Below the pieces are notes generated by a model. That model made no database searches and was not told the DNA's origin. It saw only the letters and a program-made list of their open reading frames with translations. This document shows positions 56,181-64,000 of a stretch of 64,000 bases of DNA, piece by piece. The stretch lies in assembly GCF_000621485.1 (NCBI RefSeq), contig NZ_KK211288.1, forward strand, positions 1 through 64,000. The letters are read 5' to 3'. The stretch comes from Alkaliphilus transvaalensis ATCC 700919 (lineage in GTDB: Bacteria > Bacillota > Clostridia > Peptostreptococcales > Natronincolaceae). Every line of letters begins with the position of its first letter. Within the stretch, counting starts at the first letter, position 1. Both the position numbers and the translations under genes were made by a program.

Positions 56181-56378
56181 TTATTCACTTCCTGACTTCT
56201 TTAATCCATAAACAATCACTGCAATTAATAATCCAAAAGATAGACCAAAACCTGTTCCATTTATTGCCAATAAAGTGTTATTTCTCATAATTATAGAAAA
56301 AGCACTACCCACAAATAAACCTATAATCATTCCAGTAACAAGATATTGGCTTAGGTCATCACCCTTATTATTCTTCAA
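56181..56378 (-). CDS. Small two-helix membrane protein
   Basis: A 65-aa protein with two hydrophobic helices (LVTGMIIGLFVGSAFSIIM and FGLSFGLLIAVIVYGL) separated by a short polar turn. TTG start, seven nt after AGGAGG. Resembles glycine-zipper-like small membrane proteins, but I recognise no family and give no function. Confidence 0.7.
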   Translation of the reverse strand: MKNNKGDDLSQYLVTGMIIGLFVGSAFSIIMRNNTLLAINGTGFGLSFGLLIAVIVYGLKKSGSE

Positions 56379-56502
56379 GTCAATACCTCCTATTATCTTA
56401 AGTCAACAACCCTACTCTACTTAAATTGAATAATTGCTATTTCACATATTTAATTATACATAACTTTCTTAATTTATTCAAATGGCAAGCCCACAGACAT
56501 GA

Positions 56503-56530
56503 ATAGAGCCTGAAGTTAATCAGGCTCTAT
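56503..56530 (-). terminator. Terminator of BsuPI-domain gene
   Basis: ATAGAGCCTGA-TTAACT-TCAGGCTCTAT hairpin directly after the stop codon. The T-run is weak. Confidence 0.75.
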
Positions 56531-56534
56531 CGAA

Positions 56535-56909
56535 TTAAATATTTAATTCTAATGTTAGTTGTAAATTACTTCGAGATACTATACCGGGGTCATCTGCCAT
56601 AGCCTTTAATTCTACATATACTTTATATTGTCCATTTGTAAGTTTTTGACCCGCTTTATTCGTATAGTTCCAAACTTCCTTCCAGCTTAGTCTTTCACCT
56701 GGTTCCAGTTGCTTCATCATCATAGCCATTGTAAAAAAGCGATCCTCTGAATACCGATATACTTCTTCACCACCATCATTTACGATATAGATTTCATACT
56801 GTTGACCCGATGGAAAAGTCAACGATACACTGTTATTTAGCATGTTTTCTAGCTGAAAGTTAATTTCAATTCCATTACTTTCTTTTTCATATCCCCCCAC
56901 AAGCTTCAT
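56535..56909 (-). CDS. BsuPI-domain protein (intracellular proteinase-inhibitor-like)
   Basis: A 124-aa beta-sandwich protein of the BsuPI family, first known from the Bacillus subtilis intracellular proteinase inhibitor. Typical segments: LTFPSGQQYEIYIVNDGG, EVYRYSEDRFFTMA and LEPGERLSWKEVW. No signal peptide, so cytoplasmic. Its natural target is unknown. GGAGGGGAT precedes the ATG. Confidence 0.88.
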   Translation of the reverse strand: MKLVGGYEKESNGIEINFQLENMLNNSVSLTFPSGQQYEIYIVNDGGEEVYRYSEDRFFTMAMMMKQLEPGERLSWKEVWNYTNKAGQKLTNGQYKVYVELKAMADDPGIVSRSNLQLTLELNI

Positions 56910-56965
56910 AACCTTATCCCCTCCCTATTTTTAACATCCTAGTCTTAATCCCCAGTCTCTAATTT

Positions 56966-57955
56966 CTAACTACTTTCTCTTTCTAATAAGCTATAGTTTA
57001 ATACAATTTTACGAGTTTCTAACTCTTCTTCGTTTAAGATCTTTGTAAGTACCCTAGTTGCGATAGCCCCCATTTCATACATCGGTTGAGCAACTGTTGT
57101 TAATGCAGGATACACCTTTCCTGCCATATCAATATTGTCGAAACCTACAATAGCTAGGTCCTCTGGAATATCTAACCCCTGTTCTAAAGCAGCCCGCAAT
57201 GTGCCAATGGCCATTTCGTCATTAGTGGCAAATATTGCTGTTGGCGGTTCTTCTAGCTCTAATAATCGTTTTGCCCCCTCGTATCCACTCTTGTAACGAT
57301 GTCCACCTTCTATGATCAGTTCATTATCAATTGAGATATTAGCTTCCCTTAGGGCCGTTTTATACCCTTCTAAACGGGCGACCCCCATTACTGGGTCTGA
57401 GTTTTTACCAACAATGGTGGCAATTCGTTTATGCCCTTTTTTAATAAGGTAATTTACAATAGATTTACTAGCTCCCACATTATCAATACTTACCGAAGGA
57501 ACATCTTCATAATCGGCTCCAATAAGCACTACAGGAATATCATAGACTTTAAACTTTTTATAAAGGGCTTCAGATACAATGTTACTAATAAAAATGATTC
57601 CATCTACTTGTTTCTCTGCTAGTATGTCAAAGTACTTAGTTTCTTTTTCTGGGTCTAAGTCTGTATTACATAGAAAGATATTATATTGATACATATTTGC
57701 AATGTCTTCTATCCCCCTTACTACTTCTGGATAGAATTGATTAGATATATCTGGTATTAAAATTCCTATGGTCTTTGTATTCTTTACTTTTAAGCTTCTG
57801 GCAATAGCATTTGGCTTATATCCCAACTCTTCAATGGCCTTCATTACCTTCTCGTGGGTCTCTGGCTTTACGACTTTACTATCATTTACAACTCTAGAAA
57901 CCGTTGAGATCGAAACGCCTGCTTTTCTTGCAACATCCTTTATGTTAAACTTCAA
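56966..57955 (-). CDS. LacI-family transcription regulator
   Basis: A 329-aa regulator with an N-terminal LacI helix-turn-helix (IKDVARKAGVSISTVSRVVND) and hinge (LGYKPNAIARSLK), then a periplasmic-binding-protein-like core (~60-329). It is similar in build to CcpA, but the residues that contact HPr-Ser-P cannot be judged safely by eye. No sugar genes adjoin it, which would fit a global regulator. TTG start, six nt after GGAGGG. Confidence 0.9.
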   Translation of the reverse strand: MKFNIKDVARKAGVSISTVSRVVNDSKVVKPETHEKVMKAIEELGYKPNAIARSLKVKNTKTIGILIPDISNQFYPEVVRGIEDIANMYQYNIFLCNTDLDPEKETKYFDILAEKQVDGIIFISNIVSEALYKKFKVYDIPVVLIGADYEDVPSVSIDNVGASKSIVNYLIKKGHKRIATIVGKNSDPVMGVARLEGYKTALREANISIDNELIIEGGHRYKSGYEGAKRLLELEEPPTAIFATNDEMAIGTLRAALEQGLDIPEDLAIVGFDNIDMAGKVYPALTTVAQPMYEMGAIATRVLTKILNEEELETRKIVLNYSLLERESS

Positions 57956-58142
57956 TTGATTCCCTCCCCTGCAAAAATTTTCATTTGTAGTTAATTATTC
58001 ATGCTAATAATTAATTATTTATAACTTATAATTATACACTATTTTTCTTAATTCTTCAACAATTTGTTTGATTAAGCATTTTAATTAATCTCATTAAGAT
58101 TTCTTGAACTAATTGAAGTCTAAGAGGGAGTTCTTGCCTCAC

Positions 58143-59570
58143 TTATTCATATCTTGTGACTTCAAATCGGTAAAGATCAATTTCCTCTGCTAGACCAATA
58201 TCTGCCTTTTCTCTAGCTATTTCTATTTGTTCTTTTGGGGTCTCAACTCCCTCTAGATTAGGTAGTAACAAACTACTTTTACCCTTTCCTTCTATGTAGA
58301 TCCCATATTTTTTAGCATCTAGCTCTTCTATACTTTCCACCCTTACTAATTTATGTAAAATATCAACTTTTATTTCTATATCCTTTAATTCATTTTTTCG
58401 CAATGGATAAAACCTTGGGTCTTCAGTAACTGCCATAATGGCATTATGAATAATTTCCTCTGCTATGCTTTGCTGGTTAGGTGTATATGTCCCCATACAC
58501 CCCCTTAAATCCCCCTTCTTATAGACTGAGACAAAAACCCCTGCCCTATTACGATCCAACTCGTATACAAAATCCTTTTGCAGTATTAATTCTTGAAATG
58601 TTTCCCAGTCTAACTGCTGACCTTTACCAACCCATTCTTCAATAGTGGCCCTTGCAAGGGATACAGGTATACTTTCTGTGCGCTTTTTCCCTAGGTAAGC
58701 TAAGTGTCTTTTCCTTTGCATTTTAGCTAATAAACTTTCCGATACTTCATTGGCTTCAATACTGGCATTTAGATACCCTACTCCAAAGGGAGCTTCATAG
58801 GAGTGTATATGAGCATCTATTCGATATCCATCCAAAAACCCAAGTCCCATAATGATGGGCCTTAAACCACATTCAGCAGCTGTATTGCTAACTTCATCAG
58901 GTATCCATAAAAGATCTTCAATTTTACCATTTTTTAAGGATTGAAGAATTAAATGATCAAATTCTTTAGCTTCAGGGTGATATCCTGCTGGTGCATCTTC
59001 AGACAAGGCATGGGATAAATCTCCACTAATAAGTAGAAGGGCTGACTTACGATAGTCCTCTATTACGCTTCTAATAAAAGTACCAATTTCGTACAAATCT
59101 AACAACTCCATCATGCCAATCGTTATGTGGACTAGTTTATATTGACTATATTCTTGATCAATATAACAAAGGGGAATCATCGTCCCATGATCAAGGGTGA
59201 GGGCGGTGGCATATTCTTTGGCAAGATTTTTACTTAGAAAAACACTGGGAACTTCCTTTTCTAGGAAAAAATCAACTAGTCGATCTATAAAATCCTGATC
59301 TAAAGCCTTCTCTATTTTTATTTCTTCAGCTCCAAATTCTCCTAGATTACCACTAATTGCATTCTCATCTAATATACATATCCCATCATCAAAAACATTT
59401 CCATGGGGAGTGATACAAATGATCATTTCAGGAGCTTTTTCTTTAATTAAAGAAGCTATTTCCTGTAGCCCGACAATTGTAGCTTTTGCATTATCTTCTT
59501 CTCCTTGCCCAATTAGTGGTAAGATGATTGGTGGATGAGGAACTATTACGACTCCGAGTAAATTACCCAT
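58143..59570 (-). CDS. LigB-like / AMMECR1 fusion protein (AmmeMemoRadiSam)
   Basis: A 475-aa two-domain protein. Residues 1-~265 are a class III extradiol-dioxygenase (LigB)-like domain with conserved His residues (VPHPPIILP, TPHGNVF, LDHGTMIPL, SGDLSHAL). Residues ~295-475 are the AMMECR1 domain (FVSVYKKGDLRGCMGTY; NAIMAVTEDPRFYPL). In many anaerobes these partner a radical SAM enzyme (AmmeMemoRadiSam), which is not seen here. The reaction is not established. Confidence 0.9.
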   Translation of the reverse strand: MGNLLGVVIVPHPPIILPLIGQGEEDNAKATIVGLQEIASLIKEKAPEMIICITPHGNVFDDGICILDENAISGNLGEFGAEEIKIEKALDQDFIDRLVDFFLEKEVPSVFLSKNLAKEYATALTLDHGTMIPLCYIDQEYSQYKLVHITIGMMELLDLYEIGTFIRSVIEDYRKSALLLISGDLSHALSEDAPAGYHPEAKEFDHLILQSLKNGKIEDLLWIPDEVSNTAAECGLRPIIMGLGFLDGYRIDAHIHSYEAPFGVGYLNASIEANEVSESLLAKMQRKRHLAYLGKKRTESIPVSLARATIEEWVGKGQQLDWETFQELILQKDFVYELDRNRAGVFVSVYKKGDLRGCMGTYTPNQQSIAEEIIHNAIMAVTEDPRFYPLRKNELKDIEIKVDILHKLVRVESIEELDAKKYGIYIEGKGKSSLLLPNLEGVETPKEQIEIAREKADIGLAEEIDLYRFEVTRYE

Positions 59571-59664
59571 CTAATCGCCTCCATATAAAGCTATTTTTGT
59601 TATTATGCTACAGTTTTAACTAATTCATGTGGTTTTTACCTATAATCCTGATATCTAATGATCC

Positions 59665-60978
59665 TTAACTCATCCGATTAACTTGTAGTTTAATAATGTA
59701 TTCTAGGCAAAGATCTTGCTGGTTTAAATGGCAATATAATTCGGCATATCGACTATATAACTGATGGATTTTAGATTTGATGTTTCGACCCAAAATTAAA
59801 CTTTCTGATATCTCTAAATGTTTTTTTGCATTATGAAAATCCCTAAGAAGCATATATACCTCTGCTAAGGCTAAATGATAATCAATAATTGATTCAATTG
59901 CAACCACCCCTTCTGCAATCTGTAAACCTTTTTCTAAGACGGAGAGGGCTTTATTATATTCCTTTATCAAAATTAGACATTTGGCTTTTTCTCGATATAA
60001 ATCTAATAAGTAAGGGGGCCTTATTTTACCCTCCAACTTTAAGGCTTCATCGATATAATCTATTGCTTGGGATATGTTCCCCTTTTTTCTATGAAGGTTT
60101 CCACAGTTATTGTAGAGTCTAAATAGGGTATTAGAATCTAGTCGATCAACTCGTAATAAAAGTTTATCATAAATTTTTTCTGCCTGATGGTAATTCTTTA
60201 GATCACGATAGGTATTAGCCTCCATAATGAGTACCTCATTATAAGAAATATCGTCATAATAAGGTAAATTATTAAATAATTTTATATACTCAAAAACCAT
60301 ATCATATTTTTTAAGTTTTCGATAACAAATAATAATATTAACTATTGTAGAAAGCATTACAGTATCTTTATTTGTAGTGTTATTCTCTATTACAACTTTA
60401 TTAGACTTAAAATAATACATTAATGCCTGTTGAAGCAGGCCTTGCTTTTCATAAGCCATTCCTATTAAACGATATATGCTTGCAACCTGTTCTAAATCTT
60501 TAACTGAAAGGTAATATTCTAAGGCGTTGAAATAGTCATTTAGGGCGTCATTATATTGAATATCATAATAGTGTATTTCTCCTCTTAGCTTTAATAGGTC
60601 TGCCATTTCTTTTTCGACATTCCATTCATCCGCTAATTTCATCAAACGATCAATTGATTGATATAAGTGTATAGAATTTATAGATTGAGAAAGAAGACTA
60701 GCTTCAATAAGCTTCACTTGAGTATTAATAATATTTCTTGCTTGGTCTACTTCGGTTTCCATTAAAAATTGTGGGGTAATTATTTTTCCTGCATTTTTGT
60801 AATATTGATTAAGACAATCTGCAATAATTTGTGCAGTTTGCCAACTTAAAGTCCGTTTGTTATTTTCAATCATACTAATTAGGCTTCTTGTTACTGCTGC
60901 ATTGGTGATATCATCTTGCTTTAGTCCCAATTCTTTTCTTAGCCGCTTAATTTTGTCTCCAGCCTTTAAGATTTCCAT
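59665..60978 (-). CDS. XRE-family regulator with TPR repeats
   Basis: A 437-aa protein: an N-terminal helix-turn-helix of XRE type (~8-60, IKRLRKELGLKQDDITNAAV) and ~8 TPR-like helical repeats (~120-437; ALMYYFKSNKVVIE, AIDYIDEALKLEGKI, ALSVLEKGLQIAEG). The layout recalls peptide-sensing RNPP/Rap-like regulators. No secreted pheromone-like peptide gene lies directly beside it. Target genes are unknown. Confidence 0.88.
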   Translation of the reverse strand: MEILKAGDKIKRLRKELGLKQDDITNAAVTRSLISMIENNKRTLSWQTAQIIADCLNQYYKNAGKIITPQFLMETEVDQARNIINTQVKLIEASLLSQSINSIHLYQSIDRLMKLADEWNVEKEMADLLKLRGEIHYYDIQYNDALNDYFNALEYYLSVKDLEQVASIYRLIGMAYEKQGLLQQALMYYFKSNKVVIENNTTNKDTVMLSTIVNIIICYRKLKKYDMVFEYIKLFNNLPYYDDISYNEVLIMEANTYRDLKNYHQAEKIYDKLLLRVDRLDSNTLFRLYNNCGNLHRKKGNISQAIDYIDEALKLEGKIRPPYLLDLYREKAKCLILIKEYNKALSVLEKGLQIAEGVVAIESIIDYHLALAEVYMLLRDFHNAKKHLEISESLILGRNIKSKIHQLYSRYAELYCHLNQQDLCLEYIIKLQVNRMS

Positions 60979-61202
60979 CTTTAAAACTCCTTTCGTTAAT
61001 ATTTCTAATCTTATGTCAATTTAGCTTAAATCCTTATACATCCACTCATTCCATAAATTTACTATACTAAATATTAATAGATATTTCAATGTTCCCTAAA
61101 GGAAATTAAAATTAAATTTACATTACATCATTTATTTTATTAACTTTACATACCAAACTATAAGCTTTTTAAAAAGGTTTCTAATAAAGGTTCATAATAA
61201 AC

Positions 61203-61242
61203 AGATAGAGGCTCCAGCTAAGAAAATAGCTGAAGCCCCTAT
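61203..61242 (-). terminator. Terminator of ileS
   Basis: ATAGGGGCTTCAGCTATTTT / AGCTGGAGCCTCTAT hairpin after the stop codon. Confidence 0.75.
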
Positions 61243-61251
61243 CATTATTAA

Positions 61252-64000
61252 TTAAATTCTTTCTACTTTTATACCTGTTTCATGATCATTTAGATTTTGC
61301 TTTTCTAAACCAGCATCCGATACCGTTTCAATTGATACCGCCAATGTTTCTTGCATAATATAATCTTTAAAGGCTGCTATAGCATTAGAGATTTCTTCGT
61401 CTCCATTAAAGTAAACCTTAATTTGATCCGTTACCTCAAAATTGCTATTTTTTCTCATTTGCTGAACTTTAGAGATAAACTCTCTAGCAAAACCTTCATC
61501 TAGTAGATCTTGTGTTAAAGTAGTATCTAAAATAACAAATAAGTTATTTTCTGTTTCAACAGTAAAACCTTCCTTTGCAGCAATTGTAATTAATACATAA
61601 TCCTTCTGTATTTCTACTTGCTCACCATCAAGTTCTACTGTAATTGTTTCGCCAGCCTCAAGTTTTGCCGTTACTTCAGCAGCATCTAATTGAGCCAATA
61701 CTTTACCTAATAATTTTATTTTAGGTCCTAATATAGACCCAGCCACCTTAAAGTTTGGCTTTAAATTAAAGTTCATGTAATCCTTTAAATTCTTTTCAAA
61801 TACAACTTCTTTAATATTCAACTCTTCCATCATTAATGGTACAAGGTCATTAATTAAAGTTTCATACTTGCCATCGACTAATATCTTTTGTAAAGGTTGA
61901 CGAACTTTAATTTTAGCTTGGGCTCTTGCTGCACGACCTAAGCCTACTAGATTTCTTACAAGATCCATCTTTTCTTCTACATCCTTATCCACTAACTCTT
62001 CATTAACAACTGGATAATCTGCCAAATGAACAGATAGGTCTCCTGTTAGGTTTTGATACATTTCTTCTGATAAGAAGGGAGCAAAAGGTGCCACCATTTT
62101 AGCTACTCCTACTAAAATTTCAAAGGTAGTATTATATACAGATTTTTTATCATCTGTAAGCTCTGTAGCCCAGAAACGTCTTCTAGCCCTTCTAATATAC
62201 CAATTAGAAAGATCTTCATTTACAAACTCTTGAATCTTTCTAACTGCCTTAGTTAAATCAAATGCTCCTAAGTCTGATTCAATTGCCCCTAATAAACTGT
62301 TGTACTTAGAAAGAATCCAACGATCTAACTCTGGTCGTTGTTGGTAAGGTACAAAGAATCCTTTAGCATCTATTCCATCGGTATTAGCATATAGAGTAAA
62401 GAAGGTATATACATTTTGAATAGTGGTAAAGAACTTACTTTGAACTTCCTTTAATCCTTCAATATCAAACTTAGTTGGTGTCCATGCTGGTGATACATAT
62501 AAAAGATACCATCTTAGAACATCGGCTCCATATTGATCGAATAATTGAAATGGATCAACTGTATTCCCCTTTGATTTAGACATTTTTCTGCCATCTTTAT
62601 CTAAGATTAAATCATTCACTAGTACATTTTTATAAGGTGCTACACCTTTAACAAAGGTTGATATAACCAATAACGAGTAGAACCATCCTCTAGTTTGATC
62701 GATTCCTTCACAGATATAGTCAGCAGGGAAAAGTTCATCAAAATTCTCTGTATTTTCAAATGGGTAATGATGTTGGGCAAAAGGCATTGCGCCACTATCA
62801 AACCAACAATCAATTACTTCTGTTACCCTTGTCATTGTTCCTTCACACTTTTCACACTTTAGATGAATATCATCTACATATGGTCTATGAAGTTCAATTG
62901 TTTCATCAATATCTTCTAAAGCTCTGTCCACTAATTCTTTTCTCGAACCGATTGATGTTAGGTGACCACATTGACATTTCCATATATTTAACGGCGTACC
63001 CCAATAGCGATTTCTTGAAAGGGCCCAATCATTAACATTCTCTAACCAGTTTCCAAATCGTTTCTCACCAACATAGTCTGGGTACCAGTTAACACTATTA
63101 TTGTTAGCAATTAATTGATCCTTCATTTTTGTAACTTCTATATACCAGCTTGGCTTTCCATAATATAAAAGTGGCGTAGAACATCTCCAACAATGGGGAT
63201 AATTATGATCTACTTTTTCCTTCTTATATAATTTACCTTCCCCATGTAGCCATTTGATAATGTCTACATCACAGTCCATTACAAACTTTCCTTCCCAAGG
63301 AGTCGTTGTGTATTTACCACCTTCATCAACTGGCTGTAGTACTGGTAGATCATACTTTCTACCTACTTGGTAGTCATCTTCCCCAAAGGCAGGAGCAATG
63401 TGAACAATCCCTGTACCATCTTCAGTTGTAACGTATTCAGCTAATGTTACAAAGAAGGCTTTTTTATCTGGCTCAACAAAGGGCATTAGTTGTTCATATT
63501 CAATGTACTCTAAATCTTTACCCTTTAATTCTTCCAAAATCTCAAAATCTTCACCTAGTACTTTACCCGCTAACTTTGCTGCAACATAATATACTTTATC
63601 TTCTTGTTTTGCTTTAACATAATCTACTTCTGGATGAACTGCCAAGGCAACGTTAGAAGCTAATGTCCAAGGAGTTGTAGTCCAAACAAGGAAGTACTCT
63701 TCGGCATCCTTACGCTTCATTGGAACAATTACTGTATTAGACTTAATTTCCTTATACCCTTGGGAAACTTCATGGGAAGCTAATCCTGTTCCACATCGAG
63801 GACAATAGGGTAGAATTTTATGCCCTTCATAGATATAATCCTTTTTAAAGAACTGGTCTAAAATCCACCAGATAGACTCGATATAATTATTATCTAATGT
63901 AATGTAGGGGTTATCTAAATCTATTGTATAACCCATTCTTTTAGTCATATCCCTCCATAATTTTTCATAAGTAAATACGGATTCACGACATTTCTCATTA
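61252..64000 (-). CDS. ileS: Isoleucine--tRNA ligase, type 2 (5' end beyond window)
   Basis: Charges tRNA-Ile. The frame is open to the right edge (NEKCRESVFTYEKLWRDM before MTKRMGY), so the ATG at 63948 is internal. About 100-120 N-terminal residues, with the HIGH motif, lie outside. Visible: CP1 editing domain, YCPRCGTGLASHEV, KMSKS loop (DGRKMSKSKGNTVDP), anticodon-binding domain and a long C-terminal region without the zinc-finger end of type 1 IleS. The sequence resembles the eukaryote-like IleS2 class, which is typically less sensitive to mupirocin. Confidence 0.95.
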   Translation of the reverse strand, partial: NEKCRESVFTYEKLWRDMTKRMGYTIDLDNPYITLDNNYIESIWWILDQFFKKDYIYEGHKILPYCPRCGTGLASHEVSQGYKEIKSNTVIVPMKRKDAEEYFLVWTTTPWTLASNVALAVHPEVDYVKAKQEDKVYYVAAKLAGKVLGEDFEILEELKGKDLEYIEYEQLMPFVEPDKKAFFVTLAEYVTTEDGTGIVHIAPAFGEDDYQVGRKYDLPVLQPVDEGGKYTTTPWEGKFVMDCDVDIIKWLHGEGKLYKKEKVDHNYPHCWRCSTPLLYYGKPSWYIEVTKMKDQLIANNNSVNWYPDYVGEKRFGNWLENVNDWALSRNRYWGTPLNIWKCQCGHLTSIGSRKELVDRALEDIDETIELHRPYVDDIHLKCEKCEGTMTRVTEVIDCWFDSGAMPFAQHHYPFENTENFDELFPADYICEGIDQTRGWFYSLLVISTFVKGVAPYKNVLVNDLILDKDGRKMSKSKGNTVDPFQLFDQYGADVLRWYLLYVSPAWTPTKFDIEGLKEVQSKFFTTIQNVYTFFTLYANTDGIDAKGFFVPYQQRPELDRWILSKYNSLLGAIESDLGAFDLTKAVRKIQEFVNEDLSNWYIRRARRRFWATELTDDKKSVYNTTFEILVGVAKMVAPFAPFLSEEMYQNLTGDLSVHLADYPVVNEELVDKDVEEKMDLVRNLVGLGRAARAQAKIKVRQPLQKILVDGKYETLINDLVPLMMEELNIKEVVFEKNLKDYMNFNLKPNFKVAGSILGPKIKLLGKVLAQLDAAEVTAKLEAGETITVELDGEQVEIQKDYVLITIAAKEGFTVETENNLFVILDTTLTQDLLDEGFAREFISKVQQMRKNSNFEVTDQIKVYFNGDEEISNAIAAFKDYIMQETLAVSIETVSDAGLEKQNLNDHETGIKVERI

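Noticed and set aside
63946-63948. ATG at 63948 as the ileS start
   Set aside because: The frame stays open and conserved through to the window edge, and the HIGH-bearing N-terminus would be missing.

Overview
The window looks like chromosome from a low-GC, strictly anaerobic, spore-forming Firmicute. I infer a Clostridia of the Alkaliphilus / Natronincola type, from gene content and codon use only; no 16S rRNA gene is present. Pointers are ferredoxin-linked 2-oxoacid oxidation, a stand-alone Ni-CO dehydrogenase, rubredoxin, acyl-CoA dehydratase activase-type proteins, spore-type LonB, a selenoprotein with in-frame UGA, T-box and PyrR RNA control, and many TTG/GTG starts behind strong AGGAGG sites.

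Layout. 1-4.7 kb: trpS with a T-box leader, then a two-gene 2-oxoacid:ferredoxin oxidoreductase and a small membrane protein. 5-9 kb: an H-NOX chemoreceptor, a CAP-domain lipoprotein, a UGA-encoded selenocysteine glutaredoxin-like protein that ordinary gene calling misses, a HAD phosphatase and a small orphan. 9-17 kb: one long leftward glycerol block, glpP-glpF-glpK-glpA-like-FAD oxidoreductase-DUF1667-sigma54 activator. A good -24/-12 promoter and repeated upstream sites precede glpP, so glycerol use here seems to be under sigma54 control. 17-25 kb: CsoR-type repressor plus membrane iron-sulfur protein, Crp-family regulator, methyltransferase, orphan CooS, DUF1858 redox protein, YeiH transporter and a TipA-like MerR regulator. 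25-37 kb: a three-gene split acyl-CoA dehydratase activase set, cardiolipin synthase, two exported proteins, a diguanylate cyclase, an MFS carrier and an ADP-ribosylglycohydrolase-TPR protein. 37-46 kb: pyrBI behind two PyrR sites, then a GH18 hydrolase, membrane protein, DNA glycosylase, M29 aminopeptidase, rubredoxin and an alpha/beta hydrolase. 46-56 kb: protein quality control (engB-lon, lonB, clpX-clpP-tig) around a split chromate-transporter pair. 56-64 kb: small proteins, a LacI regulator, a LigB-AMMECR1 fusion, an XRE-TPR regulator and ileS, which runs off the right edge.

The genes join into a few themes: glycerol to glycerol-3-phosphate oxidation under sigma54, GlpP and probably catabolite control; low-potential redox chemistry with oxygen/NO sensing (H-NOX, rubredoxin, CooS, ferredoxin enzymes); and proteostasis. 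Degenerate 100-160 bp repeats with similar ends lie in at least four, probably six, intergenic gaps. No rRNA, tRNA, CRISPR array, prophage or complete insertion sequence was seen.
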